The position numbers and the translations under genes are program-made. DNA of 64,000 nt, taken from Flavobacterium cheongpyeongense (GTDB lineage Bacteria; Bacteroidota; Bacteroidia; Flavobacteriales; Flavobacteriaceae). Under the pieces are notes generated by a model. The model ran no database searches. It was given only the letters and a program-made list of their open reading frames with translations, and was not told the DNA's origin. Numbering within the stretch: position 1 is the stretch's first letter; each line of letters begins with the position of its first letter. Location of the stretch: NCBI RefSeq assembly GCF_003202435.1, contig NZ_QJHK01000020.1, positions 23,964 to 87,963 of the forward strand. Reading direction: 5' to 3'. Shown here one piece after another: positions 1 through 10,200 of this stretch.

Positions 1-3000
1 TTACCATTTTTCTTTTCCCAACTGCTTTCAATGCGACCGTACATCGAATCGTAATAGCCATTGGCAAAAGTCATTTTTCCGGTTGAATCAGGTTCTGGCT
101 GTAGCACAAAATGTTTAAATCCAGGTGAATTATCATCTCTTACAATTCCTAACGAATAATTATACATCCATGCTCCTACGGCACCAAAAGCATAATGATT
201 AAAAGAATTCATTCGGTTATTTCCTCCAAATCCGTCTTTATGGGTGTACGAATTTAAGCGTTCCCAAATAGTAGTTGCTCCCTGACTAACTGGATACAGC
301 CATGAAGGATAAGAAGTTTGCTGTAATAATTGGTAGGCAACATTTGAATAACCATTATCAGAAAGTGCTTTATTTACCCATGCAGTCCCAATAAACCCGG
401 TCATTAATGAATAGGGCGGACAAACAACACCCTGATCTGTTTTGTTTTCTCTTTTCATGGAAGCTATAAACTGTTTTATAGCCAGATCTGAATTTTTTTT
501 ATTGAAAATATTAAAAGCAAAAGGCAACGCATAAGATGTTTGTGTATCTACTATTTTGCCTCTAAATGAAGTCTTTCCTGTTGCCGCATCAATGTAGGTC
601 ATATTAAAAAAATCTTTTCGTTTCTTATAGTATTCTGAAAAATGCAGTTCATCTTCCTTTTTATCCATTAGAGCCGCTACCTTGATCATAATTTCTAAAT
701 CATAAATAAAATAGGCCTCCCAAAATAGTGTTTTTTCATTTTTAGAATCCTCTAAGCTAAGCCAATCCCCTAAAGAACTCCAGGTATTTCGTTCTTTTTC
801 TTTTAAAACCCCCGTTTGGTTATCAATATCGTCTATAAGATAATTGGCGTAACTTTTCATAGCATCATAATGTTCTTCTAATAAGCTGAGATCTCCATAT
901 TGCAGGTAGTTTTCCCAGGCGACTGTAATTCCTGCACTTCCCCATAATGTTTCGCCAAAACCTACGCCTATAGGAGCTACATCCGGAAATCGTCCCTCTT
1001 TTGTCTGGATATCTCTCATCGCAAGCATATGTCTCCTGAGAAATTGTTCTACATCTGCTAAATGAACTGCAGTCCGGGAAAAGACCGAAATATCACCACT
1101 CCATCCTAGTCGTTCGTTGCGTTGAGGACAATCCGTAGGAATAGATAAAAAATTCCCATACATCGACCAGGTAATATTTTCCCATAATTTATTTACCAAC
1201 GGATTTGAGGTTTGATAATGAGAAGATAGTTCGTGAACAGAACTTAACACTGTTCCTTTAACATGGTCCAACTGTAAAGGCTTGTCTATTCCTGATATTG
1301 CTACATAACGATAACCATGAAATGTAAATCGCGGGTTTATAGTTTCGCTGCCTCCTTTAGTTATGTAAATGTCCTGTGACATAGCTGCCCTGACATTTTC
1401 CAGCATCAGTAAATTTTCATTGCCTTTATATTCTGGCAAATCAGGATACAAAACTTCGGCATAACGCAATACAATTTTTTTTCCTTTTTCTACATTGTTC
1501 ATTGTAATTTTGGGAACACCTACCATGTTTTGTCCCATGTCGTAAACAAATACACCCGGACGAACTTCTTTAACGGATTGAGCCGTTAATTCTTTTATCG
1601 GTTGAACCGTATTTCCAAATTGCCCCACCAATTGAGCATCCGAAAAATTATTAAAGTTGGGTAAATTAGCCGTTCCTTCTAAACTTACAAATCCATTAGT
1701 TTCAACAGCTACAGCCTGATGCCAGTTGGATGCATCATATTGGGCTGTGTCCCACCCTTCAATTGCTTTTTCTTTTCCTGCATCATATACTTCACCCTGA
1801 AAAAAACTACTGTACTTTACAGGCCCATCATTAAAATACTGCCAGGTTTCAGGACTACTGGTGGTGATTTTTTCGCTGCCATCGGAGTAGGTAACTACCA
1901 GTTTAGCCAGCATCGATTGACGATCACCAAAGAAATTCCAGTTTTCACCAACAAACGTACTACCTCCACTCCACCAGCCTTCACCAAGAACTGCTCCTAA
2001 TGCATTATTTCCGTTCTGAATACAGGAAGTAACATCATAGGTTTGGTACAAATGGGTTTTGTTGTATTGTGTCAGTCCCGGATTAAAATAATCGTTTCCT
2101 ACTTTTTTTCCGTTTAAATATATATCATAAATTCCCCGTGCTGTTACATACAATCGTGCTTTACTTATTTTAGTAGAATCGATTTCAAATACGGTTCGCA
2201 ACATTGGCATTGAATGCTGACTTGGATTGGCTAACACAAAAAAACCATTGTTTCCTCCCGTTACGGTATAGCTATTATCTTTAATACTTATTTCTTTATG
2301 TGCCGAAAATATACTTGGGGTATGACCATTCTCAGAAAAGATCACATTAGAAGGGCTTCGGTAATTCTTAATTTCTATGTTTGAAAATTGCGCTTTTTCT
2401 CCTTTTCGAACTAAAAAACCAATATCACCCACTACCGGAAAGGCTATAAAATCGCCGCCGGCTCCCAGCGGATTTAAATTAACATCGGCGACCAGATTCT
2501 CTTTTGAATTTCCATCAATATAAATCTTGGTTACTCCCAAACAGCTTTGAACACTTATAGTATGTGGATTGTACCTGTTTCCTTTATTAAGGATCGTATT
2601 CGAAATAGAAAAACTTTTAAAGGAAAGGTCTTTTTTATCATTTGGATCATAACCTACCCTGTAAATATTCAGTTTTGCATTTTGATCTGAATTTAAACGC
2701 CCAAGATTTAATTCAATCTCAATGTAACTTTCGTCTTTTTTATTTTCAAGTTTATATTGATTTTTATTCCGGTCCATTAAACGCAGATCATTCGCGCCAT
2801 AAACTAACGATGCTTTTGTTGATTTTGATTTTTCATCCAGGTGAATTGTACTATTGATACAAAAAACAGGAAGATATTGGGAATACAAAACCATATCATT
2901 AGGATTACCACCAATCCATTTTGCTCCAGACCAGGCGGTTGATTTATCTAAATCTGAATTGGTCACCATTTTGGGGTTCATCAAACCTGTTTCAAACCAT

Positions 3001-3395
3001 GAATGTGCAGCATATTTTTTTCCTTTTTGATTCCAGACATTAACCGTCCAGTTGTACAGAGTTGCTGATTTGAAATTTTCACCTTTATATTTAATATTAA
3101 TAGATGTACCACTATTAACTTTACCGGTATTCCAAACCTCTTGTCCGACATGATTGGTTACAATAATTTGATAGGCCGTTTGATAACAGCCTATGTTTGA
3201 ACCTGAATTTTGCATTTGCCAGCTAAAAACTGGCTGAGATACATCAAGACCAATTGGAGTTACAGCATTTTCTACCTTAAGATTACTAATTTGAATATTT
3301 GCATCACTAAGTAACGCCTTATTTTCTTTTTGCTGAGGGTATAAAGACGAACTGAAAATAGCGACGAAAAGCAATAGTGTTTTTATTTGATTCAT
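1..3395 (-). CDS. GH78 alpha-L-rhamnosidase (3' end cut by window edge)
   Basis: The reading frame is open from the ATG at 3395 to the left edge of the window with no stop, so at least 1131 residues are present and the C-terminus is missing. It opens with a signal peptide (MNQIKTLLLFVAIFSSSLYP). The GH78 signature DCPQRNERLGWSGD lies at about residues 755-768 (1092-1133), inside the (alpha/alpha)6 catalytic barrel; the acidic residues of this motif include the family's general acid. GH78 enzymes release terminal alpha-L-rhamnose, and with this signal peptide it probably acts in the periplasm or on the surface. Its start overlaps the stop of the upstream GH2 gene by four bases (ATGA, 3392-3395), so the two are probably translationally coupled. 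The family call is firm; the substrate is inferred from the neighbours. Confidence 0.92.
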   Translation of the reverse strand, partial: MNQIKTLLLFVAIFSSSLYPQQKENKALLSDANIQISNLKVENAVTPIGLDVSQPVFSWQMQNSGSNIGCYQTAYQIIVTNHVGQEVWNTGKVNSGTSINIKYKGENFKSATLYNWTVNVWNQKGKKYAAHSWFETGLMNPKMVTNSDLDKSTAWSGAKWIGGNPNDMVLYSQYLPVFCINSTIHLDEKSKSTKASLVYGANDLRLMDRNKNQYKLENKKDESYIEIELNLGRLNSDQNAKLNIYRVGYDPNDKKDLSFKSFSISNTILNKGNRYNPHTISVQSCLGVTKIYIDGNSKENLVADVNLNPLGAGGDFIAFPVVGDIGFLVRKGEKAQFSNIEIKNYRSPSNVIFSENGHTPSIFSAHKEISIKDNSYTVTGGNNGFFVLANPSQHSMPMLRTVFEIDSTKISKARLYVTARGIYDIYLNGKKVGNDYFNPGLTQYNKTHLYQTYDVTSCIQNGNNALGAVLGEGWWSGGSTFVGENWNFFGDRQSMLAKLVVTYSDGSEKITTSSPETWQYFNDGPVKYSSFFQGEVYDAGKEKAIEGWDTAQYDASNWHQAVAVETNGFVSLEGTANLPNFNNFSDAQLVGQFGNTVQPIKELTAQSVKEVRPGVFVYDMGQNMVGVPKITMNNVEKGKKIVLRYAEVLYPDLPEYKGNENLLMLENVRAAMSQDIYITKGGSETINPRFTFHGYRYVAISGIDKPLQLDHVKGTVLSSVHELSSHYQTSNPLVNKLWENITWSMYGNFLSIPTDCPQRNERLGWSGDISVFSRTAVHLADVEQFLRRHMLAMRDIQTKEGRFPDVAPIGVGFGETLWGSAGITVAWENYLQYGDLSLLEEHYDAMKSYANYLIDDIDNQTGVLKEKERNTWSSLGDWLSLEDSKNEKTLFWEAYFIYDLEIMIKVAALMDKKEDELHFSEYYKKRKDFFNMTYIDAATGKTSFRGKIVDTQTSYALPFAFNIFNKKNSDLAIKQFIASMKRENKTDQGVVCPPYSLMTGFIGTAWVNKALSDNGYSNVAYQLLQQTSYPSWLYPVSQGATTIWERLNSYTHKDGFGGNNRMNSFNHYAFGAVGAWMYNYSLGIVRDDNSPGFKHFVLQPEPDSTGKMTFANGYYDSMYGRIESSWEKKNG

Positions 3396-5815
3396 CTTTT
3401 ACTTAATGATTGTATTTTAATGACACCTTTCTTTAATCCCGGAGCAGTAACTTCAAGATTAATAGTACCTGATTCACCATTACTTTTAATAATGACCAAA
3501 GCACGACCATTCCATGTTTTACGCGTGTTGGAAACATATAAATCCGTATCTTTTAAATTAGCATTATCAACTCCCGCAATAGCTCCGGCACCTGTAACCC
3601 TAAATGTAAGCTGGTTGTCTGCATTTGGATTTAAAATACCTTTATCATCTATAATTTCAACAGTTACATAAACTAAATCCTGACCATCAGCTTTTATGTT
3701 TTTTCGGTCAGCTATCAGTTTAATTGTAGTTGGCTGAGTGGCTGTTTTCAATGAAACAGACTCAACTTCTTTATCGTTTTCTAAGCCCACAGCCTTTAGT
3801 TCTCCCTTTTGATATGGAATCGTAAAAGTTGCTTTGAATTCCTGTGCTTTGCCTGTTTCCTTTTCGCCAAGACTTTTTCCATTCAGGTACAATCTTACTT
3901 TCGGGTATTTTGAATAGACTTCAATCTCAATATTCTTTCCTTCGTGATTAGACCATGTCCAGCTTTCCCATGTTGGCCAGACTGCCCATGATGTCAATTT
4001 TATTGGGTCGCTTTCAGGATTTGGCTCTCGAACAGCCATGTATATTTTTTCATTATCGTTGTATAGCATACTTCTGTAATGCGAGATTGGTTTTCGCCAG
4101 CCTATTAAATCAATATCCCCACAATAAGCACCATGCCACGGATAAAAATTTCCTGTCCAATGCTCTCCTTCCGGTTCTCCCGGATATACATAACGCCCAA
4201 TACCTGATTCTCCTAAATAATCCATTGCTGTCCATACAAAATCGCCCAGGATGTAATTGTGTTTCTGAACTAAATCCCAGTTGATAAAAGCATCTTTAGG
4301 ATACGATTCAGTTTGCACAATAATACGTGAAGGCACTCTTTTGTGGTCTTCTTCGGCATGATGCAACTGATAATTGTATCCGGCTACATCATGGGCAGCC
4401 ATCAAAGGATCAAAAATATCCCAACCCTGATCCCAGGTCGTCATGGCAGAGGTTACAGGACGTATGGCATCTATGTTTCGAACTGCACTTGCAAGCATTT
4501 TTGCCGTTTCAACGGCTTCGGGTTTGGTTCTTTCAATGATTTCATTACCAATACTCCACATAATAATGGAAGGATGATTTCGATCTCTTAATACCATCGA
4601 TTCTACATCATGTTTCCACCATTTATCAAATAAACTGGCGTAATCATGGGTGTTTTTTTTCTCTCTCCATCCGTCAAAAACTTCATCAATTACCAGCATA
4701 CCTAATCGGTCGCAAGCGTCTAAAAAAGCTTCTGAAGGCGGATTGTGTGACGTTCTCAAGGCATTAAATCCTGCTTTTTTCAATAATGCTACTTTTCTTT
4801 CTTCGGCACGGTCATAGGCTGCTGCTCCCAAAGCCCCATTGTCATGATGCACGCAGCCACCGTTTAATTTTATCTTTTTTCCGTTTAATAAAAATCCGTT
4901 TTCAGGACTAAAATCGATTGTTCTGATTCCGAAATTGGTGGTTACAGCATCAAAAGTTTTTAATTCTTTTTTGATTACTGTTTTAACCTGATATAGATTT
5001 GGTACGTCAAAAGACCATAATTTTGGATTTTCTACTGTTACGATCTGAGTCACTTCTTTTTCTTCGTTTGGCTGTACTTCTATTTTAATTTCAGCATTGG
5101 CAGTACTTTTACCTTTTTCATCTGCAATACTATTTGAAAGCAAAACAGAGTGTACATTTAAAGTTTCATTTTTTAAAATCGTTTTGACCTGAACCGTAGC
5201 CTTGTTGTTTTTTACCTCTAAAATACTGATACCAACACCCCATTTTTTAATATGAACGGCGTTTCTGACCATCAGCCACACATTCCGATAAATACCAGAA
5301 CCACTATACCATCTGCAGTTTTTTTGCTGTGAATTATCAACTTTGACAGCAATCGTATTTTGCTGTCCGTAATCTAAATGAGATGTAAGATCGAATTCAA
5401 AAGAAGTATAGCCATACGGCTGAACACCTACTGATTTTCCATTGATAAAAACCTCGGCATTACTATAAACTCCTTCAAAATAAATAGTAATCTTTTGATT
5501 TTTCCAGGCAGCAGGTACTGAAAATGATTTTCTGTACCAACCGGTTCCCATCGGATAAAAACCACCATCTCCTTCACTTGGATTGTTTTTTTCTGATTTC
5601 CCCTCAATACTCCAATCATGCGGTAAATCTAACTTTCTCCAGTTATGGTCATCAAGATTTACCGTACTGTTTTCCGGAGTATTTCCTAAAGCAAATTTCC
5701 AGTCGGCGTTGAAACGTTGTTTTCGTTCAAAATCCGCTTTTTGCGCTAAACCCTTTGAGATGCAGCCTATGAAAAGTAAACTAGTTAACAGTAATGTCTT
5801 TATATTTTCTTTCAT
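3392..5815 (-). CDS. GH2 glycoside hydrolase, beta-galactosidase type
   Basis: This 807-residue protein has an N-terminal export signal ending near GLAQ; a Cys at residue 18 could alternatively make it a lipoprotein. A GH2 sugar-binding domain (about 40-190), an immunoglobulin-like domain and a TIM barrel follow. The acid/base Glu is E425 in WSIGNEI and the nucleophile is E503 in QTESYP. Beta-sandwich domains of the DUF4982/GH2 C-terminal type fill the region after about residue 620. GH2 proteins of this layout are beta-galactosidases or related exo-enzymes such as beta-glucuronidases, so the exact sugar is not fixed by sequence alone. It is the first gene of a two-gene unit with the GH78 rhamnosidase, and it has its own upstream promoter-like box and the dispersed element at 5885-6077. 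Confidence 0.9.
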   Translation of the reverse strand: MKENIKTLLLTSLLFIGCISKGLAQKADFERKQRFNADWKFALGNTPENSTVNLDDHNWRKLDLPHDWSIEGKSEKNNPSEGDGGFYPMGTGWYRKSFSVPAAWKNQKITIYFEGVYSNAEVFINGKSVGVQPYGYTSFEFDLTSHLDYGQQNTIAVKVDNSQQKNCRWYSGSGIYRNVWLMVRNAVHIKKWGVGISILEVKNNKATVQVKTILKNETLNVHSVLLSNSIADEKGKSTANAEIKIEVQPNEEKEVTQIVTVENPKLWSFDVPNLYQVKTVIKKELKTFDAVTTNFGIRTIDFSPENGFLLNGKKIKLNGGCVHHDNGALGAAAYDRAEERKVALLKKAGFNALRTSHNPPSEAFLDACDRLGMLVIDEVFDGWREKKNTHDYASLFDKWWKHDVESMVLRDRNHPSIIMWSIGNEIIERTKPEAVETAKMLASAVRNIDAIRPVTSAMTTWDQGWDIFDPLMAAHDVAGYNYQLHHAEEDHKRVPSRIIVQTESYPKDAFINWDLVQKHNYILGDFVWTAMDYLGESGIGRYVYPGEPEGEHWTGNFYPWHGAYCGDIDLIGWRKPISHYRSMLYNDNEKIYMAVREPNPESDPIKLTSWAVWPTWESWTWSNHEGKNIEIEVYSKYPKVRLYLNGKSLGEKETGKAQEFKATFTIPYQKGELKAVGLENDKEVESVSLKTATQPTTIKLIADRKNIKADGQDLVYVTVEIIDDKGILNPNADNQLTFRVTGAGAIAGVDNANLKDTDLYVSNTRKTWNGRALVIIKSNGESGTINLEVTAPGLKKGVIKIQSLSKR

Positions 5816-5864
5816 TGATCGTTTTTTAATATTTCAATAATTATAAGTGTCTAAACAACACTTT

Positions 5865-5872
5865 CAAATATA
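5865..5872 (-). promoter_or_regulatory. Candidate -7 promoter box for the GH2/GH78 unit
   Basis: Read on the minus strand this is TATATTTG, an exact match to the Bacteroidetes -7 consensus TAnnTTTG. It sits about 50 bases upstream of the GH2 start at 5815. No clear -33 TTTG is present at the usual spacing, so recognition may need an activator. Positional and consensus evidence only. Confidence 0.45.
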
Positions 5873-5884
5873 TAACTATTACTT

Positions 5885-6077
5885 ATAAATCTCTACTACA
5901 CATTGGGTGAAATCATTCCAAAACGTCAATTCGAGTCTTTTTTGTGTAGGAAAACAGAACAAAAAAATGGATCAAGAACCGTTTTCAATGAAATTTTTTC
6001 TGTTCCCGATACAATTTCGGTCTAAAACTAACCGAACTCACGAAAAATTATCATCGAAAAGCAATTGCACTCAATGC
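5885..6077 (-). repeat. Dispersed intergenic element, copy A
   Basis: Read on the minus strand, this stretch aligns along its length with plus-strand 28633-28830. Shared blocks include a 16-base identity GATGATAATTTTTCGT (6040-6055 here), CATTGAAAAC followed after one base by GTTCTTG, and AAAAAAGACT followed by TTGACGTTTT or CTGACGTTTT. It fills most of the 319-base gap between the GH16 stop and the GH2 start. The opposite-strand translations also resemble each other (KRQF, RTVFN, PDTI in the same order), so it may be the remains of a short gene, a mobile element or a shared regulatory leader. The boundaries are approximate. Confidence 0.6.
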
Positions 6078-6134
6078 GTTTTTACAACAAAGTCGCAGAT
6101 AAAACTTACAAGTACCGAATATATTAATTTCATT

Positions 6135-6992
6135 TTATTTCTTTTTTTGATAAACTCTGATGTAATCGATTATGTATTTTGATGGTAAGCTGTCTGATGT
6201 GTATTCCCCACCATTCATGCCTCCAACTGCCAGATTGACCAACAGATAATGTGGCTGCTGGAAAGGTTTGATTTCTTGTTTTTTGTACTTCATTGATTCA
6301 GAAACACTGATTTCGTTCAATAGCTGATCATCCACATATAATCTGATCCATTGGTCATTCCAGTCCATCCTCCATACATGAAATCTATTTGCCCAGTCTT
6401 TATCTTTAAAATCGGTCAGCATTTTTACTGAACTGTCCCATACAGTCGTTGGTTCATCTGATTCCCAGCAGGCATTCGCTAATACTTTTCCTGTGTAATA
6501 TTCCATAATATCAATTTCGCCATTTATGGGCCAGTTCCCTTCTATGCCCAAAGTCCAAAATGCCGGCCACATTCCTTTTCCTGTCGGAATCTTAGCCCGC
6601 ATTTCGAATCGGCCATATTGCCAGGAGTGTTTCCCACGCGTCATTAAACTGGAAGATGTAACTTTTATGGAATCTCTTTTTTTTGCCCAGTCGCTATGTG
6701 TTGTAGCATCAAAATCCGGATTGACCCGGTTCTCTTTTCTGGCCTCAATAATTAAAAATCCTGCTTTACAATACGCATTTTCTTTTTGATACCATTGATC
6801 TTCCTGATTCCTTACAAAGCCGGTTTCATAGTTCCAGTTCTTTTCATCGGGAATGCCATCTTTAGTAAATTCATCGTTCCATACTAATTTGTATTTTTCA
6901 TGTTTTACTACTTTTTCTTTGTTTGAAATAAAAACAGAACTTAACATTAGTACACTTGCTGTAATTCCTAAATAACCGATACTCAATTTCAT
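6135..6992 (-). CDS. GH16 endo-beta-1,3-glycanase (laminarinase/galactanase type)
   Basis: The protein has 285 residues and a hydrophobic N-terminus (about 5-24) that acts as signal or anchor; there is no lipobox. The rest is a single GH16 jelly-roll domain. The catalytic signature EIDIMEY gives nucleophile E159, assisting D161 and acid/base E164. The beta-bulge ExDxxE form and the segments WNDEF, RFEMRAKIP and MWPAFWTLG fit the subfamily 3 group, which contains endo-beta-1,3-glucanases and endo-beta-1,3-galactanases. It lies downstream of the GH128-like gene in the same orientation, with two hairpins in the gap, so it may be transcribed partly separately. The backbone sugar (glucose or galactose) cannot be decided from the sequence. 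Confidence 0.9.
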   Translation of the reverse strand: MKLSIGYLGITASVLMLSSVFISNKEKVVKHEKYKLVWNDEFTKDGIPDEKNWNYETGFVRNQEDQWYQKENAYCKAGFLIIEARKENRVNPDFDATTHSDWAKKRDSIKVTSSSLMTRGKHSWQYGRFEMRAKIPTGKGMWPAFWTLGIEGNWPINGEIDIMEYYTGKVLANACWESDEPTTVWDSSVKMLTDFKDKDWANRFHVWRMDWNDQWIRLYVDDQLLNEISVSESMKYKKQEIKPFQQPHYLLVNLAVGGMNGGEYTSDSLPSKYIIDYIRVYQKKK

Positions 6993-7059
6993 TTTTATAT
7001 ATTTTAAAAGTCAATTGCCTCCTGCTTTTTCCTGAGAAACTGAGGTCAAAGGATAAAAT

Positions 7060-7101
7060 GGCTTTAGCCTAAATAATCAATAGTACTATTTGGCTAAAGC
7101 C
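7060..7101. terminator. Stem-loop between GH128-like and GH16 genes
   Basis: GGCTTTAGCC at 7060-7069 pairs with GGCTAAAGCC at 7092-7101, with further pairing inwards (TAAATA with TATTT). T-rich sequence flanks it on both sides. It may terminate or attenuate minus-strand transcription before the GH16 gene. Confidence 0.55.
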
Positions 7102-7179
7102 TTTTATTTAATTCAATTTATGATTCTGCTGCTAAAATTCAATAATGTTATTTTTTAATATGCCTTTGTTCAGATAGTA

Positions 7180-7207
7180 AATGGGGGACCGCTCAAAATC
7201 CCCCATT
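7180..7207 (-). terminator. Stem-loop just after the GH128-like gene
   Basis: AATGGGGGA (7180-7188) pairs perfectly with TCCCCCATT (7199-7207) around a 10-base loop, 30 bases past the stop of the 7238-11770 gene. There is no long T-run, so it could be a processing or stabilising hairpin rather than a classical terminator. Confidence 0.5.
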
Positions 7208-7237
7208 AACACCACAAGAAACAAAACCAAACTAACT

Positions 7238-10200
7238 TTATTTTTTAATAATCCTGATTGTTTTATCCGGGTAAGAATGCAGTTTTACAAAATATAATCC
7301 TGCACTGTTATGTTCCAGATTGAGGTGAATTTTTCCGTTTTCAACCGCATAATCCGATTCGGAAATTATCTTACCGTCTACTGTATAAATTGTAATTTTT
7401 TGTGCATTATCAGCTTCAGGAAAATTAATATCCAAAGGTCCTGAAGTAGGATTTGGGAAAGCTGTTATGTTTTCTGACAATACTTCATAATGTTTGTTTG
7501 TGGACAAGGTAGTATCAATACTGCCATAAAATTCAAGTTCAGCTATATTGCCGTAACCCGTTGGCGTGTACCAGTAGATGTATCTGTATTTTGGAGTGGC
7601 CAAACCGCTGTCGGTTGCAAATAGAGCATTGGCAGGCGTTTGCGTAATTACATGTAAAACCTCATATACATTAAGATAATCCTCGCTGTTAGAACCTCTA
7701 ATCTCACTTCCGGGCATACGATTCCCAAATCCGTTTCGGGGAACATACCGGATATCTGTTAAACTGGCTTTTTTATCAGCTCCAAAATCATATCCTAAAT
7801 AGCCAATTGCCGTTGGGCCATCCACGAAAGTACTGATATCTTCATCAAAAGCCTTTTCGATTGTCAATCCACTGTTGTTATAAGATCCCTGATGACCGAT
7901 AATACTTCCTGTAATTTTTTGTCCTGGTGCAGGTACAGCACTTAAAATACCGGAATCCGGTCCTTCTCCCAGAGTGTTGTATGCAGCAATTTTATAGAAG
8001 TAAGGATTTCCATTTACAACTGACAGATCCTGATATTCATTTGCCGTAATCGTTGCAATAACCGTAAAAGGGCCTGAGGCTGAAGTGGCTCTTTTTACAT
8101 AAAAACCAGCATCATACATAAAGTCCCATTTCAAATTTACCCTTGTATCACCGTATGCTAAAGTTGCATTTTGAACCGCAGACGGAATCGCAAATGCCAT
8201 TGTTTTGACCTGTAAAGGCGAAGAATACGGACTTTCACCGCCATTGTTTACAGCTGAGAGTTTATAGAAATAGTCTTTATTCTCCTGTAAATTGGTATCA
8301 TCAAAAGTAGTTTCTTTTAGATATACTGCTACATTTTCATACGTACCATTGATGGTTTCGGATCTTTTAATGGTGTAGGATTCTGCTCCTGCAACAGCCG
8401 GCCATTTTAAATTGATAATGGATTTCGATAATGCTTTTCCTTCAATATTTGCAGGTGTAGCAGCAATAGGTGACTGTTCAAAAACCAGTACAGCTGAGTA
8501 TGCTGATTCCGTATTGTCTTTACCAACCACTTTGATTCGGTATTCAGCTTTTGAATGCACTACATCAATCTTCTTTATAACGTTATAATCTGTTGTTTCA
8601 AAAAAAACCGAAAAGTCATTTTCGCCAGTTAATTTTCGCTCCAGAATATATTTATTTACTAAATCAGAATTAGTACCCGTCCAGTTTACAGTAATATTTT
8701 GATAGTCTGAAGACAATTGATAGCTCAAAGTTTCAACTTTTGTTTTCCATGTTGAAATATATTCTCTATTCGAACTAAAAGCTTTTGCGGAAGCATTATT
8801 GGCATAATATTCACCAGCCGGAGTTAAAACCACATAACTGTTAGCGGTACTTGAAATTACAGGTGCGGTTTGAAGCCACACATAATTTTGCCAGTTTGGA
8901 TTTCTGGTTTTAAAGGCATCGTCAATCGTAACATACATCGCTCTTGCATCCTGAACCCAGTTGTAGATAGAATAACGTTCTACATAATCAGTAGTTTCAA
9001 GTACGGTTAATATAGCAGCCAGATCATTTTTATGTTTAATAGCATTTGCATCTGTCAATAAAGTTGGTCCATCAGGGAAATTATTTCCTGTCCAGTTAGC
9101 TCCTATATTCCATTCTGTAATCCAAAGCGGTCTTTTGTACCGGTCATAGATGTTCTGCAGGTCACTTTTCCACTGAGCAGCAGTTTTGTACCAATAACAG
9201 TGGATGGCTACATAATCGATTCGGTAATTATTGGCTTCAGCCTGCGCCATAAAAGTGCCCATCCACGGATTGAATGGATCAGACGTTGCCGGAGAACCCA
9301 ATCTTAGTCCTGATTTCATAAGCGCTGGCCAAGAAGCTATCGCTGCCTCAACGGTCATATTAGACTGATCAGGACGATCTGGTTCATTGAATCCTAAAAG
9401 ATGCGTATAGCCCTCTTTTGTGTAAGCAGGCGTAAATGAAGGCCAGAAATTAGTTTGTCTGATCGGTACATATTCAATATTTGGTGTAGAGCTCATTCCG
9501 GTATTCCAGTTGTAATACCAGGTAATATTGGTGGCATCCATTGCTTCTGTGCTTCCGCCTGCCAGTCCTTTTTTGTTGACTTCATGCCATTTCATTGTTC
9601 TGATGAACGAAATTGTACCCTTTAGATTCACAGGTAAAACAGCAATTTCCAGATCCTGATTTTCTGCGATGTAAACCCTGCTATATCCGCTTCCGTCTGC
9701 ATTTGAAGCAAAAGTGGCCATATAGCCTTTTTTCAGTTTGAATGATTTGATGGCGTTATCCAACGAACTTAAATTATCATGAGGCGTTACAGCAGCATAT
9801 TGCTGAGAAGTACCTCCAAAATTTTCTGCTGTAAAAACTTCCAAAGGCATTTCGTTTACTGAATAAGGGGCTACTACAGCACCACTTCCATAATTGGTTA
9901 CCTGAACATTTGATCCATTACCCGCCGGAACACCATTTAAAGAAATGTACTGCAAATAAGAACTGATAACCTCGCTTGGTTTTTTATTTTCAAAGTACAA
10001 TCGGGCATTTGCCGAATTTAAATTGACCGTTGTATTGATTAACGGATTGTAAGCATTTTTTAAATATAAAGAAGCAGACCCGTTTAAAACCACGCTTGAT
10101 TTTGCATAAGCCCCCACATTTATAGTGCTTGCAATTTCGGAAATTATAGCAGAAGGGCTAATCTCTTTTTCAGGAGCATAGGCTGTATTTTCAAAAGTTA

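Noticed and set aside
5907..6182. 91-aa plus-strand frame in the gap upstream of the GH2 gene
   Set aside because: It overlaps the GH16 3' end, is antisense to the operon and is not intact in the related copy B; treated as part of the dispersed element.
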